From assembly GCA_003501375.1 (NCBI GenBank), contig DNPO01000421.1:1-8849 (forward strand): 8,849 nt of DNA, given 5' to 3'. Positions 6,678-8,849 of the stretch are shown piece after piece (position 1 is the stretch's first letter; each line of letters opens with the position of its first letter). This stretch comes from Candidatus Sumerlaeota bacterium. Lineage in GTDB: Bacteria; Sumerlaeota; Sumerlaeia; UBA8349. Below the pieces are notes generated by a model that was given only the letters and a program-made list of their open reading frames with translations, made no database searches and had not been told where the DNA came from. The translations under genes were made by a program, and so were the position numbers.

Positions 6678-7265
6678 TTAGTTGGCAACATCATCCAGCA
6701 CATGAGCAGGCTGAATAATCGGCGCGTAATCTTTGGGCCATTCGTGCCAGAAAGTCACGATTTCCAGCGCGCCAACAACGGTGCGCTCAAAACCCTTGGT
6801 AGTACCAATGGTCACGCTGCAAAGAAGACCAGAAAAGGGGTTCGTCTGAATCGATTCCACAATGAGGGTCTTGGGGATTTCGACCCAGCCAAAGACCACA
6901 TTGTTAACTCCGCGCCACATTTTACCGCTCACCTGTGTCAGGCGGTTGGCTTCGCGCAGCGGAGCGCCGGAGTGGTCACGACTCTCAACAGCAATACGTT
7001 TCAGATCGCTCTTGGGATCGGGAACGGTAGTCGGCGCGACGGTTTTCTGATCCAAATCATACACGCGAACACCAGTATCCGGGAAGTCTCGTGATTCGAT
7101 TTTCGGGGCAACAGTAGTCGCAGGAGCAGTAACGGCAGAGGCATCCGACGCGGGAGCAGCAGGCGTAGGCTCCGCCGCGTACAGAGGACTGGCTGCAAGA
7201 GCCAGGCAAAACATGAGGGACAGACGGGTAAAACCTTGGGAAAGGCGCAACTCGAACGATCGCAT
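6678..7265 (-). CDS. Secreted TIGR04073-family protein, paralogue B with Pro/Ala-rich linker
   Basis: This 195-residue protein has a signal peptide (core about 14-27, cut after LYA at 28-30), then a low-complexity linker rich in Ala, Pro and Thr (31-54), a polar region, and the family core at about 114-192. The core aligns with paralogue A without large gaps: WRGVNNVVFGWVEIP (117-131), VVGALEIVTFWHEWP (163-177) and YAPIIQPAHVL (180-190) match the corresponding segments of A. It ends right after the core, whereas A has a tail. The linker suggests that the core is held away from an anchoring or binding point, but no lipobox or C-terminal anchor is seen. The ATG at 7265 is well supported by AAGGAG (7280-7275), 9 bases upstream. 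It is the first gene of the pair and is divergent from pilT across 385 bases. The biochemical function is unknown. Confidence 0.83.
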   Translation of the reverse strand: MRSFELRLSQGFTRLSLMFCLALAASPLYAAEPTPAAPASDASAVTAPATTVAPKIESRDFPDTGVRVYDLDQKTVAPTTVPDPKSDLKRIAVESRDHSGAPLREANRLTQVSGKMWRGVNNVVFGWVEIPKTLIVESIQTNPFSGLLCSVTIGTTKGFERTVVGALEIVTFWHEWPKDYAPIIQPAHVLDDVAN

Positions 7266-7530
7266 CCGGGGAATCTCCTTGTGTGTTTTAAGATAAACTA
7301 CAGGGGAAGCGCACGAACGTACACGCCCCCAACGGAGCCTGTGCGCCCAGAAATCTGACCAACCACCAACCTTCCCGAGGAAAGGGTATCAGGGGGATGG
7401 TTGCGGCGCAAGGAAAATGTGCATGGGCAATGCAATGTTTTTTGTTTTTGCCAAACGAACGTTTAAGGTCGAAAGAAACCGCCTGCTGACCAATTCTTGC
7501 CAAATTATTGCGCCCTCCTCACACTAACCG

Positions 7531-7560
7531 TGGACATGGCGCTTTCAACTGAGGTATATA
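7531..7560 (+). promoter_or_regulatory. Candidate sigma-70-type promoter of pilT
   Basis: TGGACA (7531-7536) matches the -35 consensus at five of six positions, and TATATA (7555-7560) follows after 18 bases. It would give a leader of roughly 80 bases before the pilT start. The sequence match is moderate and there is no experimental support. Confidence 0.4.
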
Positions 7561-7569
7561 AGAGCATCG

Positions 7570-7622
7570 GCCCCCTCTTGTGCATGCGAAAACGCGGCGG
7601 GGCATGCCGCTGATTTTACCCC
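7570..7622 (+). promoter_or_regulatory. G/C-rich leader hairpins ahead of pilT
   Basis: GCGGC (7594-7598) can pair with GCCGC (7606-7610) around a 7-base loop. The loop run GGGGC (7599-7603) can instead pair with GCCCC (7570-7574) or the CCCC at 7619-7622. These pairings exclude one another, so a switch-like leader is possible, but no known riboswitch class is recognised. Confidence 0.25.
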
Positions 7623-7650
7623 ACTCAACACCGACGGGAGTCCTGCTGTC

Positions 7651-8697
7651 ATGGAACTAGTCAAACTTCTCAGTGCTGCCGTGAGTCAAAACGCTTCCGA
7701 CCTGCACATTTGTGCAGGAACCCCCCCCGTGTTGCGCATTGATGGACGCCTGCGCCATTTCGACTTACCCCCCCTGACCAGCGAAGAAACACGGCACATG
7801 ATTCTGAGCATGCTCAACGACTCGCAACGTGAAAAATTTGAGTCAGAATGGGAACTCGACTGTTCGCTCGAAATCCGCAATATTGGCCGTTTTCGCGTCA
7901 ACGTCCACCGCCAACGCGGCGCAGTCGAAGCCGCCTTCCGCGTTGTGCATGACCAGATTCGCTCCTTCAAAGAACTGGGGCTGCCTCCCATTATGGAAGA
8001 CCTGGTCAAACGCAGCAGCGGCCTGGTGTTGCTCACCGGCCCCACCGGCTCAGGAAAAACGACCACCATGGCCGCGATGATCGACGTCATCAACGCCACG
8101 CGTCCGTGCATGATCATCACCATTGAAGACCCCATCGAATACGTTCATTCCAACAAACGCGCCATCATCAAACAACGCGAAATTCTCAGCGACACCAAAA
8201 ACTTCTCCATCGCCCTGCGCGAGAGTCTGCGTCAGGACCCGGACGTAATTGCCGTGGGAGAAATGCGCGACTTGGAAACCATCCAAACCGCCCTGACCGC
8301 TGCCGAAACCGGGCACTTGGTTTTAGCCACCCTGCATACACCCGACGTATCGCAAACCATCGACCGCATCATCGACGTTTTTCCCGCGCACCAGCAGGAA
8401 CAAGTGCGCATCCAACTCGCGCAGTGCATCCAGGCGATCATGAGCCAGCAGTTGCTGCCAATGACGGGCGACACTGGCCGCGTGCTGGCCACGGAAGTGC
8501 TGATCGCCACGCCCGCAGTTCGCCAGATCATCCGCACCAAAAAAACAGAACAAATCATGACCGTGCTACAAACCTCTACCGAGGGCGGTATGATGAGCAT
8601 GGACAAGTCGCTCAAGATTCTTTATCAACAAGGCATGATTTCGTATAATGAAGCCATTGCCAAGTGCAAGTTCCCCGAAAACTTCGGAAGAATTTAA
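7651..8697 (+). CDS. pilT: Type IV pilus retraction ATPase PilT
   Basis: PilT is a hexameric cytoplasmic ATPase that drives depolymerisation of type IV pili, giving twitching motility and DNA uptake. The 348-residue length is the usual family size. Visible in order are: the N-terminal PAS-like part with ASDLHICAGTPPVLRIDG (15-32); Walker A GPTGSGKTTT (130-139); the Asp box ITIEDPIEYVH (156-166); Walker B around DPDVIAVGEMRDLET (196-210) with Glu204; and the His box GHLVLATLHT (221-230). GEMRDLET and TAAETGHL favour PilT over PilB and GspE. The C-terminal AIRNLIRE motif, needed for retraction in studied PilT proteins, appears as AVRQIIRT (289-296), with Thr in place of the final Glu. The ATG at 7651 follows GGGAG (7636-7640) by 10 bases. 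No pilB, pilC or pilU is adjacent in the window. Its partner pilins may include the pseudopilin encoded at 4175-3564, but that is inference. Confidence 0.97.
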   Translation: MELVKLLSAAVSQNASDLHICAGTPPVLRIDGRLRHFDLPPLTSEETRHMILSMLNDSQREKFESEWELDCSLEIRNIGRFRVNVHRQRGAVEAAFRVVHDQIRSFKELGLPPIMEDLVKRSSGLVLLTGPTGSGKTTTMAAMIDVINATRPCMIITIEDPIEYVHSNKRAIIKQREILSDTKNFSIALRESLRQDPDVIAVGEMRDLETIQTALTAAETGHLVLATLHTPDVSQTIDRIIDVFPAHQQEQVRIQLAQCIQAIMSQQLLPMTGDTGRVLATEVLIATPAVRQIIRTKKTEQIMTVLQTSTEGGMMSMDKSLKILYQQGMISYNEAIAKCKFPENFGRI

Positions 8698-8849
8698 CCC
8701 CCAGATTGATAACCATTTTGCGCTTCAGGGGCGCAAGATACTCTACTCTCTTGTTTATAAGTAAAACAAACGGATTAATAAAGCGTCCTGTCCCCGAAAC
8801 CTGCGAAACCCATTGCTCCCTTTTTTTTAGACAGGGGGTATCTTGTTAT
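8698..8849. other. Non-coding end of window
   Basis: No gene is seen in these 152 bases. Besides the hairpin there is a possible promoter, TTGTTT (8751-8756), 18 bases, TTAATA (8775-8780), a short direct repeat CGAAACC (8795-8801 and 8804-8810), and a run of eight T near 8821-8828. AGGGGG close to the edge could be a ribosome binding site for a plus-strand gene starting at or beyond the last bases; this cannot be decided here. Confidence 0.4.
8718..8736 (+). terminator. Weak hairpin after pilT
   Basis: TTGCGC (8718-8723) pairs exactly with GCGCAA (8731-8736) around a 7-base loop, 20 bases after the pilT stop. No continuous U-run follows, only a pyrimidine-rich stretch (CTCTACTCTCTTGTTT), so termination here is uncertain. 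Confidence 0.35.

Larger units (their letters stand above)
7266..7650. other. Divergent intergenic region between TIGR04073 gene and pilT
   Basis: These 385 bases hold no gene that I accept. They contain the pilT promoter candidate, and the minus-strand promoter of the TIGR04073 pair must also lie here, although I see no clear one. Small inverted repeats are TGCAT/ATGCA at 7420-7434 and AAACG/CGTTT at 7453-7464, either of which could be a regulator site. The 71-codon minus-strand frame at 7288-7503 is treated as non-coding. Confidence 0.6.

Noticed and set aside
7288..7503. 71-codon minus-strand frame in the divergent intergenic region
   Set aside because: It has no recognisable motif, and it lies where promoters of the flanking genes must be. 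I treat it as chance.
7686..8135. 149-codon minus-strand frame within pilT
   Set aside because: It is antisense to a textbook PilT coding sequence and has no independent support.
8795..8810. Direct repeat CGAAACC as the start of a CRISPR or iteron array
   Set aside because: There are only two 7-base copies, with no further units in the remaining sequence.

Overview
The window looks like chromosomal DNA of a Gram-negative (outer-membrane) bacterium. It carries a SurA-like periplasmic chaperone/isomerase, a prepilin-type protein, a PilT retraction ATPase, and two secreted proteins that I recognise as the TIGR04073 family ('exosortase system-associated'). That family, and pseudopilins ending in a 'GPD ... 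YDPTNG ... GNI' tail, are typical of Verrucomicrobiota/Kiritimatiellota/Lentisphaerota-type bacteria or neighbouring candidate phyla such as Sumerlaeota, Hydrogenedentota or Omnitrophota. I cannot assign a phylum from the sequence alone. Coding density is high, Shine-Dalgarno sites are mostly strong, and I see no insertion sequence, integrase, phage gene, CRISPR array, tRNA or rRNA.

Layout, right to left on the minus strand: (i) two TIGR04073 paralogues (7265-6678 and 6574-6086) in tandem, closed by a good rho-independent terminator (6053-6009). (ii) A 596-residue secreted protein resembling DUF3352 (5962-4172), whose stop codon overlaps the start of a pseudopilin gene (4175-3564) by 4 bases. 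(iii) A compound inverted repeat (3479-3543), then a 675-residue SurA-like parvulin protein (3387-1360). (iv) A short perfect hairpin (1264-1284), then aspS (1198 to the window edge), which is cut off at its C-terminal end. On the plus strand, a divergent 385-base intergenic region (7266-7650) leads to pilT (7651-8697). The last 152 bases hold no gene.

How the genes may work together: five of the seven have an export signal or act on envelope structures (two TIGR04073 proteins, the DUF3352-like protein, the pseudopilin, the SurA-like foldase), and PilT powers retraction of type IV pili from the cytoplasm. The block therefore reads as cell-envelope/pilus genes beside a housekeeping tRNA synthetase gene. 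The best candidate for something undescribed is the translationally coupled pair of DUF3352-like secreted protein and pseudopilin. Next are the tandem TIGR04073 genes, the SurA-like protein with an apparent second, degenerate module, and the 65-base compound palindrome. No part of the window by itself proves a new system; the links between genes are inference from gene order.
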